Source of the DNA: Sphingobium sp. AS12
GTDB taxonomy: Bacteria > Pseudomonadota > Alphaproteobacteria > Sphingomonadales > Sphingomonadaceae
Assembly: GCF_019097845.1 (NCBI RefSeq)
Contig: NZ_JAHRGM010000046.1
Span: 186,001-250,000 of the forward strand
DNA: 64,000 nucleotides
Direction of reading: 5' to 3'
Shown: one piece after another, positions 17,024-25,809 of the stretch
How positions within the stretch are numbered: position 1 is the stretch's first letter
How the letters are laid out: each line of letters begins with the position of its first letter
Made by a program: the position numbers and the translations under genes
Notes under the pieces: model-generated
What the model saw: the letters and a program-made list of their open reading frames with translations, nothing else
Told to the model about the DNA's origin: nothing
Database searches by the model: none

Positions 17024-18013
17024 TCAATCGCGCTTTCGAGCGATAAATGTGAAGGAGATGCCGAGCGGCCCTACGCGGCCATCCGGCACAACTCCAAGCG
17101 CCACGGCATCGCCGGCCTCAAGGATAGCGAAGACTTCGCGCTGAGCGAGAGCATGGATTTCACCCATCGGATCCCTCCCCCCCTCCGACAGATGTGTGTC
17201 CAGATCAAAGCTGTAGCCGTGAAGCTGACAGGGCAACTGACAGACAAGGAAGCCGCCTGGCCTCAAAGACTCCAGCGAAATTCTAAGCAGATCCGCGATC
17301 ATTGGCGGCGGTGCATACTGCAAGGCCGACACGGTATAAAATAGATCGAATTGCTCATTGCCGCCGCGTAAATCAGCGACCATCATGCCAAGCGCATTCG
17401 TGTGTCCGCGGAATGCGAGTGCCTGGGAACCAAATTCAAGATCCCTTGGGACTACTTCCAAGTGCAGGTATTGGCCGACACGAGGCGCCAGCACGGCGCC
17501 AAGCCGGAACGCTTCTGCACCGAAGACCGCTACCTTATCGGTCGCCTCTATCGTACGGCCATGTCGCCTGCAGTATTCAAGTAACTCACTTGCTTCCGCC
17601 TCGCCAGAATCGAGGGCGTGCTCGATATTCCACTTTGGATTGCGGCCATCGAACCTGACTTCGTTGCGTCCCAGCCACTGGTAGTAGCTCCCAAATCCCC
17701 TGCGCGCCCATGTGTCGATGGTCCGCGCCCATAGCTGATCCAACTGTTCCGGCCTGGCGGCATCCTTAGCCTCGCTCTCACTAAGCAATGCCGGGACCGA
17801 CCTAAAGGACTCCCCTATTCGATAGCGGGCCGATTCCTGAGAGTGCCAAATCCGCTCAAAAAGATCCCCAACAGTCTTCGAGGCTACGATCTGCTGACCG
17901 GCGACTGCCACATTTTCAACCTCCCGACCAAGGAGCAGCCGATAGCACCTCGATACGTCCGAGATAGTAGGCCGCCGCTCGCCGGAGTTATCGGACAGCA
18001 TGGGCTCCGCCAT
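17024..18013 (-). CDS. Methyltransferase-like protein with a YRLLLGRE module
   Basis: A 329-residue protein. The N-terminus has SDVSRCYRLLLGREV (about 19-32), like the DUF4214-type module of the FkbM protein in this locus. The C-terminal half resembles a class I methyltransferase (FDLFYTVSALQYAPPP, LLRISLESLRPGGFLVCQLP). However, the first glycine-rich SAM motif is poor (VAVFGAEAFRLGAVLAP), so SAM binding may be weak or lost. ATG 18013 follows GAAGGGAG. It lies 125 bases after kpsD on the same strand, so it may be the last gene of the minus-strand capsule operon. Function is inferred from location only. Confidence 0.65.
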   Translation of the reverse strand: MAEPMLSDNSGERRPTISDVSRCYRLLLGREVENVAVAGQQIVASKTVGDLFERIWHSQESARYRIGESFRSVPALLSESEAKDAARPEQLDQLWARTIDTWARRGFGSYYQWLGRNEVRFDGRNPKWNIEHALDSGEAEASELLEYCRRHGRTIEATDKVAVFGAEAFRLGAVLAPRVGQYLHLEVVPRDLEFGSQALAFRGHTNALGMMVADLRGGNEQFDLFYTVSALQYAPPPMIADLLRISLESLRPGGFLVCQLPCQLHGYSFDLDTHLSEGGRDPMGEIHALAQREVFAILEAGDAVALGVVPDGRVGPLGISFTFIARKRD

Positions 18014-18138
18014 CGAAATGCTCCCTTCAGATGAATGCGCAGGAAAGTTCGCCGTTACCCCAACCGGAGGTCAGAAATAGCGCGATATCACACCGAGCTA
18101 TCGGCGAAGTTTGCATGAGCTACGTCCACAAGTGTGAT

Positions 18139-19281
18139 TTATTGCGTCAACACCCTCGCCGTGTAGAATGGCGAGAAGAACAGATTGAGGATCTGGATCG
18201 CCTTGGTGGGAATATTGGCGTCGGCATTGGCGATATAGACGACATCGCGTGGGCGCATCTCGAAGCGCTGGGTAAGGAAATAGCCCATGGGATCGCGCAT
18301 ATTGACACGATAAGCGACCGGCACCGCGCCCTTGGCGGGCGAACCGTCAAGTTCGGCCGGCTCGTAGCGGAACACGAATATCGCGCCCGGATTTGCTTGC
18401 GCCTCGCTAGGCCCTGCGCCGCGCCCCAGCGCCTCGGCCAGCGATACGCGGACGTTCTGAAACGGCACCTCTGCCGGTTTGCCGGCAGCGCCGAGCAACG
18501 TGTATGTCCGCGGCCGGAATGCGACCGAAATCCGATCCTGCGGCAAAAGCTCCACATCGTCGGCCGAGCCCGGTTCGATCACGCTGAGAGGTCCTTCTGC
18601 CGCCCGTTCGCCCCGGGTCAGCCGTACCATGCTGTCGCCAGCTGGGTTCGCCGCGCCGCCGGCGATCGCGATAGCATCGAGTACGCGCTCGCGCGCCAAG
18701 GTCAGGGGCAAGCGCCCTGGGCGCTTGACCTCGCCCTGAACGACAACCGTGTTGCTCACATTGTCACGGACCACGACCATCACCTGGGGATTTTCGGAGT
18801 TCGCGCGATAGCGGTTGGTCAGGAGCGCCCCGAGTTCGTCGGGCGTCAAACCTGCGGCCTGCAAGCGGCCGACCCATGGCAAGGTGACCGCGCCATCCCG
18901 TCCGACAACCACCGGCGGCAGCTGCTCGCCCGACCCCGTCACCGGCGCCGCAGCATCGGAAATGCCGCTCCGACCGCCAAACAGGGCCGTGCCGACCTCA
19001 AATACCGAGACTTGGATAATGTCGCCAGGTCCGATGCGGTCGACCTCGCCGGGGCCCGCAAGCGCGGCAAGGCGCCCACGTCCCGTCGAGGGCGAAGTCT
19101 CGATCTCGCCAATCACGGACTCGTCCACATCGACAATGGTGAAGCGGGCCAGATCGCGCTGCGCACGCACGATCTGGCCCGCGGTCGGACCGCTCGAGGA
19201 AAGCGAGGCGCAGCCGGCAAGCAGCGCGGGAAGCAAGGCGATCGCAAGCCGGCAGGACATACGGCTGAAGGACGAATTCAC
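18139..19281 (-). CDS. kpsD: Capsule export outer-membrane lipoprotein, KpsD/BexD-like
   Basis: A 380-residue polysaccharide export protein forming the outer-membrane channel. It has a lipoprotein signal with LLAGC (Cys at about 24). The export (PES) domain contains DRIGPGDIIQVSVFEVGTAL and VVGRDGAVTLPWVGRLQAAG, followed by SLBB-like segments (VVVQGEVKRPGRLPL and YTLLGAAGKPAEVPF). The end, IQILNLFFSPFYTARVL, is a family feature near the membrane-spanning helix. The gene name follows the capsule context; by length it is closer to BexD/CtrA (about 380-390) than to E. coli KpsD (about 560). GTG 19281 overlaps the upstream glycosyltransferase stop as GTGA. Confidence 0.88.
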   Translation of the reverse strand: MNSSFSRMSCRLAIALLPALLAGCASLSSSGPTAGQIVRAQRDLARFTIVDVDESVIGEIETSPSTGRGRLAALAGPGEVDRIGPGDIIQVSVFEVGTALFGGRSGISDAAAPVTGSGEQLPPVVVGRDGAVTLPWVGRLQAAGLTPDELGALLTNRYRANSENPQVMVVVRDNVSNTVVVQGEVKRPGRLPLTLARERVLDAIAIAGGAANPAGDSMVRLTRGERAAEGPLSVIEPGSADDVELLPQDRISVAFRPRTYTLLGAAGKPAEVPFQNVRVSLAEALGRGAGPSEAQANPGAIFVFRYEPAELDGSPAKGAVPVAYRVNMRDPMGYFLTQRFEMRPRDVVYIANADANIPTKAIQILNLFFSPFYTARVLTQ

Positions 19282-20630
19282 GCGGTAACTCCGGGCAAGA
19301 CAGGAAACGGAAGGTCGAGCAGGCGGGCATGAAAGGCATCGAGAGCCGATCGATAGGGACCGAGCGCAAAGGCTTCGGCGCGTTCCTTACCCAGCGCGAC
19401 AAGCCTGGCGCGCAAATCGGCGTCCCCATCGAGACGGGCCATCGCGCAGCCGATCGCGCCGGCATCATAGGGATCGACCAGCAAGGCGGCTCCGCCCGTA
19501 ATTTCGGGCAACGCACCCGCATCACCGGCGATCACCGGAACCCCAGCGCGCATCGCCTCGACCGGCGGGAGCCCAAACCCCTCGTAGAGCGACGGGAACA
19601 CCAGCGCTCGCGCCCCGCGCAGCAGGAGACCCAGATGTTCGGCTGGTAGATAGTCGATCCGGCGTATCTGGCCTGCGCGCGTAAGCGGCTTGCCGTGCGC
19701 GCCATCCAGAAGCCGAAGCTCTCCTGCCGATCGCCAGGCCGCCGGGCCCGCAATCACCAGCGGTCTGTCGATCGGCGCGCAGAGATAAGCCTCGATCAGA
19801 CGGCCGACATTCTTCTTGGGCTCGGTCGCGCCGTAGAACAGGAAATAGCCCTGCGGCTCGAGGTCGAACAAGGAACGCAGCTGCCGCGCCTCGACCTCAG
19901 CCTCGGCCGCATGTGCGAACCCTGACACCGCTTGGTGGATCGCGGTGACGGCTTCCGGCGCAACGCCCAGAAAATCGATGATGTCATCGCGCGACGCCTG
20001 CGACACTGTGAGGATATGATCAGCTGAGGCAATACACGCGCGCAGCAACCGCTCGTGATAGGCCTTGTCCTCGAGACTGAGATAGGGAAGCCGCAAGGGC
20101 ACGAGATCGTGGATCGTATAAACGTTGCGCGCACCGACAAGGCGCACCGGCACCGGATAGGTCCAGTGCATGATTGCCGGCGGCTCAGCCATGCGGACGG
20201 GAAGCAGCCGGCCATATCGCTTCAGATAGCGGCGCCCGATCCAGAACAGGCGGTGGAAGGTGAACAGCCGATCGAACGCCGGCACGCGCGCAGCGACGCC
20301 CCGCCGCACGACCCGACCCGAAACCGGAACCTCGACCAGATCGCGCGCCGCCGGGCTCAATAGCGAACGACGCACCCGGCCCCAGGCGGTCACCCGCTCC
20401 GGCGGCTCCTCGCCCGACCGGCCTTCGGCCAGCGCGGCGAAGAACAAGGTCTCGCGCTGTTCCAGTGCACTCCTCGCATCGACGTTGAGCCCATAGACGA
20501 GGTCGATCGGGCGCTCGAGGCCGCGTAATGCCTCGGCAAGCGTGCGCGCATAAGTCGCAACGCCGGTGCCGTGCGGCATCGCGAGGTTGAAGCCGTCGAT
20601 TCCGACGCGCAGGTTCGGCGAGGCGCTCAA
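19278..20630 (-). CDS. Glycosyltransferase family 4 protein, capsule
   Basis: A 450-residue GT-B glycosyltransferase. It starts LRVGIDGFNLAMPHGTGVAT, the N-terminal pattern of this subgroup, and carries MHWTYPVPVRLVGARNVYTI and HDLVPLRLPYLS in the acceptor domain. The donor domain has FYGATEPKKNVGRLIEAYL and FPSLYEGFGLPPVEAM. TTG 20630 is chosen because GGAGG lies six bases upstream and TTGA overlaps the stop of the previous gene; the reading frame extends upstream but only through that gene. It is probably one of the enzymes assembling the capsule repeat. It is paralogous to its upstream neighbour, with the same HWTYPVP segment. Confidence 0.9.
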   Translation of the reverse strand: MSASPNLRVGIDGFNLAMPHGTGVATYARTLAEALRGLERPIDLVYGLNVDARSALEQRETLFFAALAEGRSGEEPPERVTAWGRVRRSLLSPAARDLVEVPVSGRVVRRGVAARVPAFDRLFTFHRLFWIGRRYLKRYGRLLPVRMAEPPAIMHWTYPVPVRLVGARNVYTIHDLVPLRLPYLSLEDKAYHERLLRACIASADHILTVSQASRDDIIDFLGVAPEAVTAIHQAVSGFAHAAEAEVEARQLRSLFDLEPQGYFLFYGATEPKKNVGRLIEAYLCAPIDRPLVIAGPAAWRSAGELRLLDGAHGKPLTRAGQIRRIDYLPAEHLGLLLRGARALVFPSLYEGFGLPPVEAMRAGVPVIAGDAGALPEITGGAALLVDPYDAGAIGCAMARLDGDADLRARLVALGKERAEAFALGPYRSALDAFHARLLDLPFPVLPGVTA

Positions 20631-21967
20631 CGGACCGCCTCCACGCTGCCGGGAAGCGCCAACGCCCGCGCGTAGAGCGCGCGCAGCCGCCGGGCATAGC
20701 GCTCGGGCGTGAAATAGCGCGCTCGCGCGAAACCTTGCGCCCGCAAGCGGGCACACAACGCATCGTCCCGGTCGAGCAGGCCGATCGCGGCGGCAATTGC
20801 TTCGCTCCGGTCCGGATCGACCAGCAGTGCAGCGCCGCCGGCGACTTCGACAGTCGCGCCGCGGTCGCTGGTCAGCACCGGGCAGCCCAGGGTCATAGCT
20901 TCGACGATCGGAAGGCCGAAGCCTTCGGCGAGCGTCGGGAAGAGCAGCGCCCGTGCCCGGCGCATCAAACCGAGCAATTCGCGGCGCGGCAGGTAGGGAA
21001 GCCGTCGCACACCCGGATAAGCCGCAAGCGTCTCCTCGAGACTTTCCTCGCCAGGCACGTGCGGGCCGACGATCACGAGCGGCAGCGCAGACCCGCTGAT
21101 TGTATGGGCCGCTGCGATCGCGGCGAGATTCTTGCGCCGCTCAACCCGACCACAAAACAGGAAATAGCGTCCCGACCTGATCCCATTTGGCAACGGAGGA
21201 TCAGCCTGCAAGGGCGCTTCCACCGCCTGCCAGGTGCTGACCACTCGATCGGAATCGACACCCAGACGCTCCACGATCTCGGTCCGCATGGCCTCGGTGA
21301 CCGTCACGAGCAAATCCGCCCGCTCGAGGATAGCGCGAAGAATGCGAGCGTGCCGCTGTTCTGGGATCGGTGTCAGCTCGGGATGCGTGAGGGGAATGAG
21401 ATCATGGATTGTGTAGAGATTTCGGGCTCCGACGGCATGGAGCGGCACCGGATAGGTCCAGTGCATCACTACCGGCGGATTCTCGAATGCCACTGGAAGC
21501 GTGCGGCCATGCATATTGAAGAAGACCTGCGCCTCGCGAAACAGATCCGGCACGATCAGCATATCGGGCATGTCGGCCAGCGCCTCCGCCAGGCGCGGAC
21601 GCCGGCGCGTTGCCGCAAGCCAGCGCAACGCGCGCGATCGCGGTGGATGACTGCCTCCATTGTCTAGTATCAGCGCTTCCGCGCCCGCTTCGCCCAAGCA
21701 ATTGCAAAGCGTGCGCGCGTAGATACTGACGCCCGTGCCCTCTCCGTCATTGAGCATCCGACCCTCGATGCACACACGCACCGGTGAGCCGCCATTCAAT
21801 GTCTCGACGCGGTGCACATAGGCTGGATCATAGACACGCGCGAGGCGCTCGATATTGCTGAGTGCCTGCGTCAATTTACCTGTCCGGTCAATCTGTACTT
21901 GTCTATTGTTCCATATCGGGTCGCGGATAGTTGTAACGCCGGTCGGAATCTGCCAAGAGACTCGCAT
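20627..21967 (-). CDS. Glycosyltransferase family 4 protein, capsule
   Basis: A 446-residue GT-B glycosyltransferase and the first gene of the minus-strand capsule block. It has VCIEGRMLNDGEGTGVSIYA (about 65-84), MHWTYPVPLHAVGARNLYTI, HDLIPLTHPELTP, FCGRVERRKNLAAIAAAH and FPTLAEGFGLPIVEAM. The start is uncertain. ATG 21967 directly abuts GGAG, too close for good initiation, and leaves 23 bases to divergent kpsT. Starts at GTG codons near residues 51 or 64 would give a more usual N-terminus and free an AT-richer stretch (about 21870-21940) as a promoter. The similarity to the following gene suggests an old duplication. Confidence 0.87.
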   Translation of the reverse strand: MRVSWQIPTGVTTIRDPIWNNRQVQIDRTGKLTQALSNIERLARVYDPAYVHRVETLNGGSPVRVCIEGRMLNDGEGTGVSIYARTLCNCLGEAGAEALILDNGGSHPPRSRALRWLAATRRRPRLAEALADMPDMLIVPDLFREAQVFFNMHGRTLPVAFENPPVVMHWTYPVPLHAVGARNLYTIHDLIPLTHPELTPIPEQRHARILRAILERADLLVTVTEAMRTEIVERLGVDSDRVVSTWQAVEAPLQADPPLPNGIRSGRYFLFCGRVERRKNLAAIAAAHTISGSALPLVIVGPHVPGEESLEETLAAYPGVRRLPYLPRRELLGLMRRARALLFPTLAEGFGLPIVEAMTLGCPVLTSDRGATVEVAGGAALLVDPDRSEAIAAAIGLLDRDDALCARLRAQGFARARYFTPERYARRLRALYARALALPGSVEAVR

Positions 21968-21990
21968 CTCCCTCGCAACGGACGGGTGCC

Positions 21991-22653
21991 ATGATCCGCT
22001 TCGCCAACGTCGGCATGACCTATCACGCCCGAAACCTGCGCAAGACCGTGCTGCGCGACACCAGTTTCGTCATTCGCCCGGGCGACTCGCTCGGCATCTG
22101 CGGTGCGAATGGCGCGGGGAAGTCGACGCTGCTCAGGCTGATTGCCGGCGTGGAGCATCCGACGGCCGGCACGATCCGCCGCCGCATGAGCGTGTCCTGG
22201 CCGATCGGCTATACGAGCGCTTTCCAGTCGAGCCTCACCGGTGCCGACAATGCCCGATTCATCGCACGCATCTATCGGCGGCCCGCCGCACCCCTCCTCG
22301 CTTATGTCGAGGACTTCGCGCAGCTCGGTGCCTATCTCCACCAGCCCGTGCGAACATATTCCGCCGGCATGCAAACCCGGCTCGCATTCGCGATCAGCCT
22401 CGCCATCCGCTTCGACTGCTACCTGGTCGACGAAGTCACCGCCGCCGGCGACGAGCGCTTCCGCGAGCGATCGCACGAGGCCCTCGCCAGCCGGAAGCGC
22501 GAGGGCACGCTCCTGATGGTATCCCATGCGCCCGAAACCTTGAGGGCTTACTGCAAGCGCGGCGCCGTGCTCGCGAACAACACGCTGCGATTCTTCGAAA
22601 CGATCGATGAAGCCCTCGATGTTCATGCCTGGAACCAGCGCCGCGCGGCCTGA
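21991..22653 (+). CDS. kpsT: Capsule ABC exporter ATPase KpsT
   Basis: A 220-residue ATPase that powers export through KpsM. It has Walker A GANGAGKST (38-46), a signature region in the form YSAGMQTRLAFA (123-134), typical of polysaccharide exporters in place of LSGGQ, and Walker B CYLVDEVT (143-150). A His in the LLMVSHAPETL segment is the expected switch residue. It lacks the C-terminal sugar-binding extension of O-antigen Wzt proteins. It is transcribed away from the glycosyltransferase block and separated from kpsM by 11 kb, whereas kpsM and kpsT are usually adjacent. The start ATG 21991 has only a weak upstream GGACGGG. Confidence 0.92.
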   Translation: MIRFANVGMTYHARNLRKTVLRDTSFVIRPGDSLGICGANGAGKSTLLRLIAGVEHPTAGTIRRRMSVSWPIGYTSAFQSSLTGADNARFIARIYRRPAAPLLAYVEDFAQLGAYLHQPVRTYSAGMQTRLAFAISLAIRFDCYLVDEVTAAGDERFRERSHEALASRKREGTLLMVSHAPETLRAYCKRGAVLANNTLRFFETIDEALDVHAWNQRRAA

Positions 22654-22899
22654 CACCGCCCATTCCTGCCCAACATGTCTATTTTGCCGTGCGATTGTCC
22701 GCACCACGCCCCCCTGCTCGCGCGTCCAAGTCCAGCGGGGCGTTCCACACGCGCCTGCCCATGGGGGAACAAAGAGCATCTGCGCACCGCTGATCCAACT
22801 GCGGGAAACCGCAGTAGGGTCATCGAGGAAGAAACTGCGCCGCGATTGGACCGCTCGACGAAATGTGGTCGGCGCAACGATTCTCCTGCCGGGAGGGCG

Positions 22900-23541
22900 T
22901 CATGGCCGCGCTCCATCGCTTGGCATCCCATGGGCTTCAGCCAGATAGCGCCGATAGGCAAACATGATCAGGTCGCGAACCAACTCGATCAATCCGCTCG
23001 TTGGAAGCCCGTCGAACGGATCGCCGTGGGCCAACGCATTGCGCCGTTCATCGAGGGTCGGTTTCGTCACGCCCGTCAACTGGCCAATGGCTGTGCCGCC
23101 GCAACTGGCGATCATCGGGATCTGATCGTCGGTCAGCCCGTCCCCGACAACCATGTGCTGGAGCAGCGCCTTGAACGAACGCCGCGGAGGCGATGCCATC
23201 ATGGCCTCAGCGCGCGACGAGACGATCCTTCTTCGCGCTACCGGCTTCACTTCGCCGCCGTAGCGATCGTTCAGCGCCAGCTCCAACGCGGTCAGCGCGA
23301 CCAACTCGCCCGCCTTGATCAGGTCGGTGTCGATCCAACCGAGCAGGTAGAGCTTCTGCGCTCGCTCATATTTCCGGCGCACGATGGCGGGGATCAACGG
23401 ATCCAGCGAAAGACCCTCCACAAATGCGCGCCACTGAAGGGGTTCGTCGAACCGGACGAAGCCGTCCGCCTTTCCCGCCGAGGGCCAATGGAGTGTGTAG
23501 GGCTCCGATCGCGCAGGCAGCTCAATCTGAGGAAGGCTCAT
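22900..23541 (-). CDS. Uncharacterised protein with a HEPN-type RNALAH motif
   Basis: A 213-residue, mostly helical protein. Near the C-terminus is DERRNALAHGDPFDGLP with RNALAH at about 167-172, matching the R-x4-6-H motif of HEPN nucleases. An upstream helix contains IKAGELVALTALELALNDRY, as in HEPN-like proteins of defence or toxin loci. HEPN proteins usually cut RNA, often as toxins or anti-phage effectors. No recognisable antitoxin is adjacent, so this may be a stand-alone protein. ATG 23541 follows CGGAG; the frame is open for 30 more residues that look non-coding. HEPN membership is a motif-level inference. Confidence 0.6.
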   Translation of the reverse strand: MSLPQIELPARSEPYTLHWPSAGKADGFVRFDEPLQWRAFVEGLSLDPLIPAIVRRKYERAQKLYLLGWIDTDLIKAGELVALTALELALNDRYGGEVKPVARRRIVSSRAEAMMASPPRRSFKALLQHMVVGDGLTDDQIPMIASCGGTAIGQLTGVTKPTLDERRNALAHGDPFDGLPTSGLIELVRDLIMFAYRRYLAEAHGMPSDGARP

Positions 23542-24176
23542 GGCTCCGATCGCCTTTTGCAGAATGGTCGACCCAATCGATCCTCGGCCAATCCCTCCAT
23601 GAGGTCGCGCAAGGGAAAGACCTGAGCGCATTCCGGTTGATGAGGATTGGGGGCTTCCGGCCCTGCCGCCTTTTTTCTGGGCGCCAAATTGGGCGGAGAA
23701 CTACGTCTGACGCGAGTCATTTGTGTGACACAACCAACCACTAGATCGCGCCGACCAAGGGTTTTCCCTAGTTGAACTCGGCAATCCACGCCGATTGGAG
23801 GTGCGGGACGTAGGCAGCGATCACGAATTATTGAGGTGCCACAGCCGTTAGGTCGAACTTCCCGGAACGAGACTCTGGACGTGTCGGACACGCCCGTCGT
23901 CTTGCATTCAGCTGGGGTTTTGCCTACCGATACGGCCGCTCGTGGAGACGCGGGCGGAGGCGTGGAAACCTCTCATGACACAGAGCCGGCCAGCTTTGGC
24001 TACCGGGCAGCGGACGCGTATGTCCAAGGCCCCGGCCTAAAGGCGTCCGCGCCTGAACTGTGTCTCAGGTTTCCAATGCCCGGTTTTGGGCTGTTGCGCT
24101 TCCAAATTCGGAACGCGCTTCCGGCTGTCCGAATGTCTCGACTGAAGTTATTTCGCACGCTTGAACAGGATCAATC
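23542..24176. other. Gene-poor stretch with a structured element
   Basis: About 630 bases without a convincing gene. A 114-codon plus-strand frame from 23836 lacks any family feature. The region carries the nested inverted-repeat element at 23964-24074 and then leads into the gene at 24177. Confidence 0.4.
23964..24074 (+). repeat. 111-bp nested inverted-repeat element
   Basis: Termini GGAAACCT (23964-23971) and AGGTTTCC (24067-24074) pair perfectly. Inside them GACACAG (23977-23983) pairs with CTGTGTC (24058-24064). The interior has a GCCA-GCTT-TGGC mini-hairpin and GCGGACGC / GCGTCCGC arms around AGGCC-CC-GGCCT. Together this can fold as a branched stem with two internal hairpins. It could be a small non-autonomous transposable element (MITE-like) or a structured RNA leader, since it ends 102 bases before the gene at 24177. 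No target-site duplication is evident at the ends. Confidence 0.5.
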
Positions 24177-24698
24177 ATGAGTAAGTCGCCTGACAACGGC
24201 AGATCGATTGAAGACAACGAGGAAAGCGACGAGTTCCTTTGTGCCATCGCTGCCGAATCCGTGAACGACGCGATTCTGCTCCTCGGAGAGCTGCGCTCGG
24301 GGCTCTCGGCTGCCAGACCCCATCTCCAAGCGGCCTTGGCCTTGCTGACAAGCGAGGGCCACATCACCCCCGACAGCGATGGAAAATCAAGATCGACACT
24401 CTCGTCGATGGCGATCGATCTCATGGTCGAAAAGCGTTTCCTCGAAATTGAAGCGCGGATCCAGGGGCTCGACAGCAAGCACCGACCCGTTGCGCCCAAG
24501 GCCCAATGCGCCGCGTCGGCCAAGGCCCGGCAGCGCGCACTCATGTATATGATCGAAGCGCTGAGCATCCTTGATAGCATCAACGATGATGACGCCATAG
24601 CGCACCTCCAGCTCGCCATCGACCGGACCATCGGCAATCCTCCCACCGCCCTCTCCGCCGAATTTCTGAGCGAACTTGCAAAACAGCTACGCCACTGA
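24177..24698 (+). CDS. Uncharacterised helical protein
   Basis: A 173-residue protein of unknown function, predicted to be mostly helical, with an acidic N-terminus (EDNEESDEF). It has no signal peptide or membrane helix. Two features recur: a SLSSMAIDLMVEKRFLEIEA-like helix and a late ALSILDSINDDDAIAHLQLA helix reminiscent of tetratricopeptide-type packing, but no repeat is clear. ATG 24177 has AGGA seven bases upstream. It follows the nested inverted-repeat element at 23964-24074. Codon use looks like a real gene. Confidence 0.6.
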   Translation: MSKSPDNGRSIEDNEESDEFLCAIAAESVNDAILLLGELRSGLSAARPHLQAALALLTSEGHITPDSDGKSRSTLSSMAIDLMVEKRFLEIEARIQGLDSKHRPVAPKAQCAASAKARQRALMYMIEALSILDSINDDDAIAHLQLAIDRTIGNPPTALSAEFLSELAKQLRH

Positions 24699-24848
24699 TC
24701 GACAAGCGATCCCGCCGAGCAACCTATCCACGACCCAGTCGGGTGCTTTGCCGAGAACCCTCCCGCCGCCAGAAGCGCTCGACCAACGCACCATCGCTGC
24801 ATCCAGCAGCCTTGAAGCGCCCGTCGAGTGGTTTGCGATTTTGCACCG

Positions 24849-25541
24849 TCAACGGACCTGGGTCAGCCTGATCATTTCATCCCCACGCAGCACCCCGATC
24901 TTCAACGTCCGGCGCCATTTCCCCGGTGTGATCCCGAGCGCACGCCTGAACGCCTTCGTGTAGTGACTTTGATCGGAGAACCCGCATTCGGCGGCAATCT
25001 CGGCCAGCGTCAGGGCATCATCATGCAACAGCGAGGCCGATCGCGCGATCCTCTGACGCAAATGCCAGCCATAGGGCGGGATCCCGACCGTGTGCTTGAA
25101 AGCTTTCGTGAAATGCATGGTCGACATGCCAAGCCCTTGGGCGATTTCCACCACTTTCAGAGTTCCCGTCAGCTGTTCGAACATCAACTCTTGGGCTCTC
25201 CGGAGCTGCCATGGCGTGAGCTTGGCTCCTTTCGGAGTTCGGCGGCGACGTAAAGCCGGATTTGCATCATCGTCCGGCGCATCTCCATGTCCGCCTTCGA
25301 TGAAATCTCGATTGCCTGCCGGCAAAGTGCCATGCGCCATCAGCATCTCCCTTGAAAGGATGCACAGGAATGCGCCACGTCGATCAGCCTCCAGGGCATG
25401 ACCCCCCTTGATCCCAACCGCTAACTCTCCAGCGAACAGCGTGACGTCCGCGCGCCGACTTCTATTCAATAGACACGGCAGCGACGGCAGATTGGCAAAC
25501 CGATGGCCGATTTCGTCGGTGCGCGACTCAAGCCAACGCAC
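24849..25541 (-). CDS. AraC/XylS-family transcriptional regulator
   Basis: A 230-residue regulator. The C-terminal hundred residues carry the two helix-turn-helix units: LKVVEIAQGLGMSTMHFTKA and FKHTVGIPPYGWHLRQRI, then LTLAEIAAECGFSDQSHYTK and AFRRALGITPGKWRR. The N-terminal part is short for a cupin sensor domain and not recognised. GTG 25541 is the earliest start; a later start is possible. The target is unknown. It is related to the smaller AraC protein at 27314, with the same APWQ/TPWQ linker before the DNA-binding domain, so they may be duplicated or exchanged sensors. Confidence 0.88.
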   Translation of the reverse strand: MRWLESRTDEIGHRFANLPSLPCLLNRSRRADVTLFAGELAVGIKGGHALEADRRGAFLCILSREMLMAHGTLPAGNRDFIEGGHGDAPDDDANPALRRRRTPKGAKLTPWQLRRAQELMFEQLTGTLKVVEIAQGLGMSTMHFTKAFKHTVGIPPYGWHLRQRIARSASLLHDDALTLAEIAAECGFSDQSHYTKAFRRALGITPGKWRRTLKIGVLRGDEMIRLTQVR

Positions 25542-25809
25542 GGATTTTCAAGCCATTCGGTGAACTGCGAAATTGCCGCGCCGACCACGGCCGCCGTGCC
25601 GTGGCGCAATTGGCCCTCTGGGAGCCGGCGCACTGTTGGAAAATCACCCGACGAACCAGTCGCGTCTCAGTCTAGTTTCGGCTCACGATTGAAGCGCAGC
25701 CACCAAGACGATCGGCGCACGGATGCGGACATCACGCCGTGCGTTACAGCAAGGCCAGCTTTGCCCCATATGTTGTCATTGAGACCCACCCATTCCGACG
25801 CCAGTGCGA

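Noticed and set aside
18031-19332. 433-codon frame antisense to kpsD
   Set aside because: It overlaps the polysaccharide export gene, which has a lipobox and domain motifs; the antisense frame is Arg-rich and unlike any family.
23964-24074. The nested repeat as an integron attC site
   Set aside because: attC ends need RYYYAAC and GTTRRRY; here the ends are GGAAACC and GGTTTCC, and no integrase or gene cassettes are seen.
23836-24180. 114-codon plus-strand frame upstream of 24177
   Set aside because: It covers the inverted-repeat element, has no family feature and no clear ribosome-binding site.
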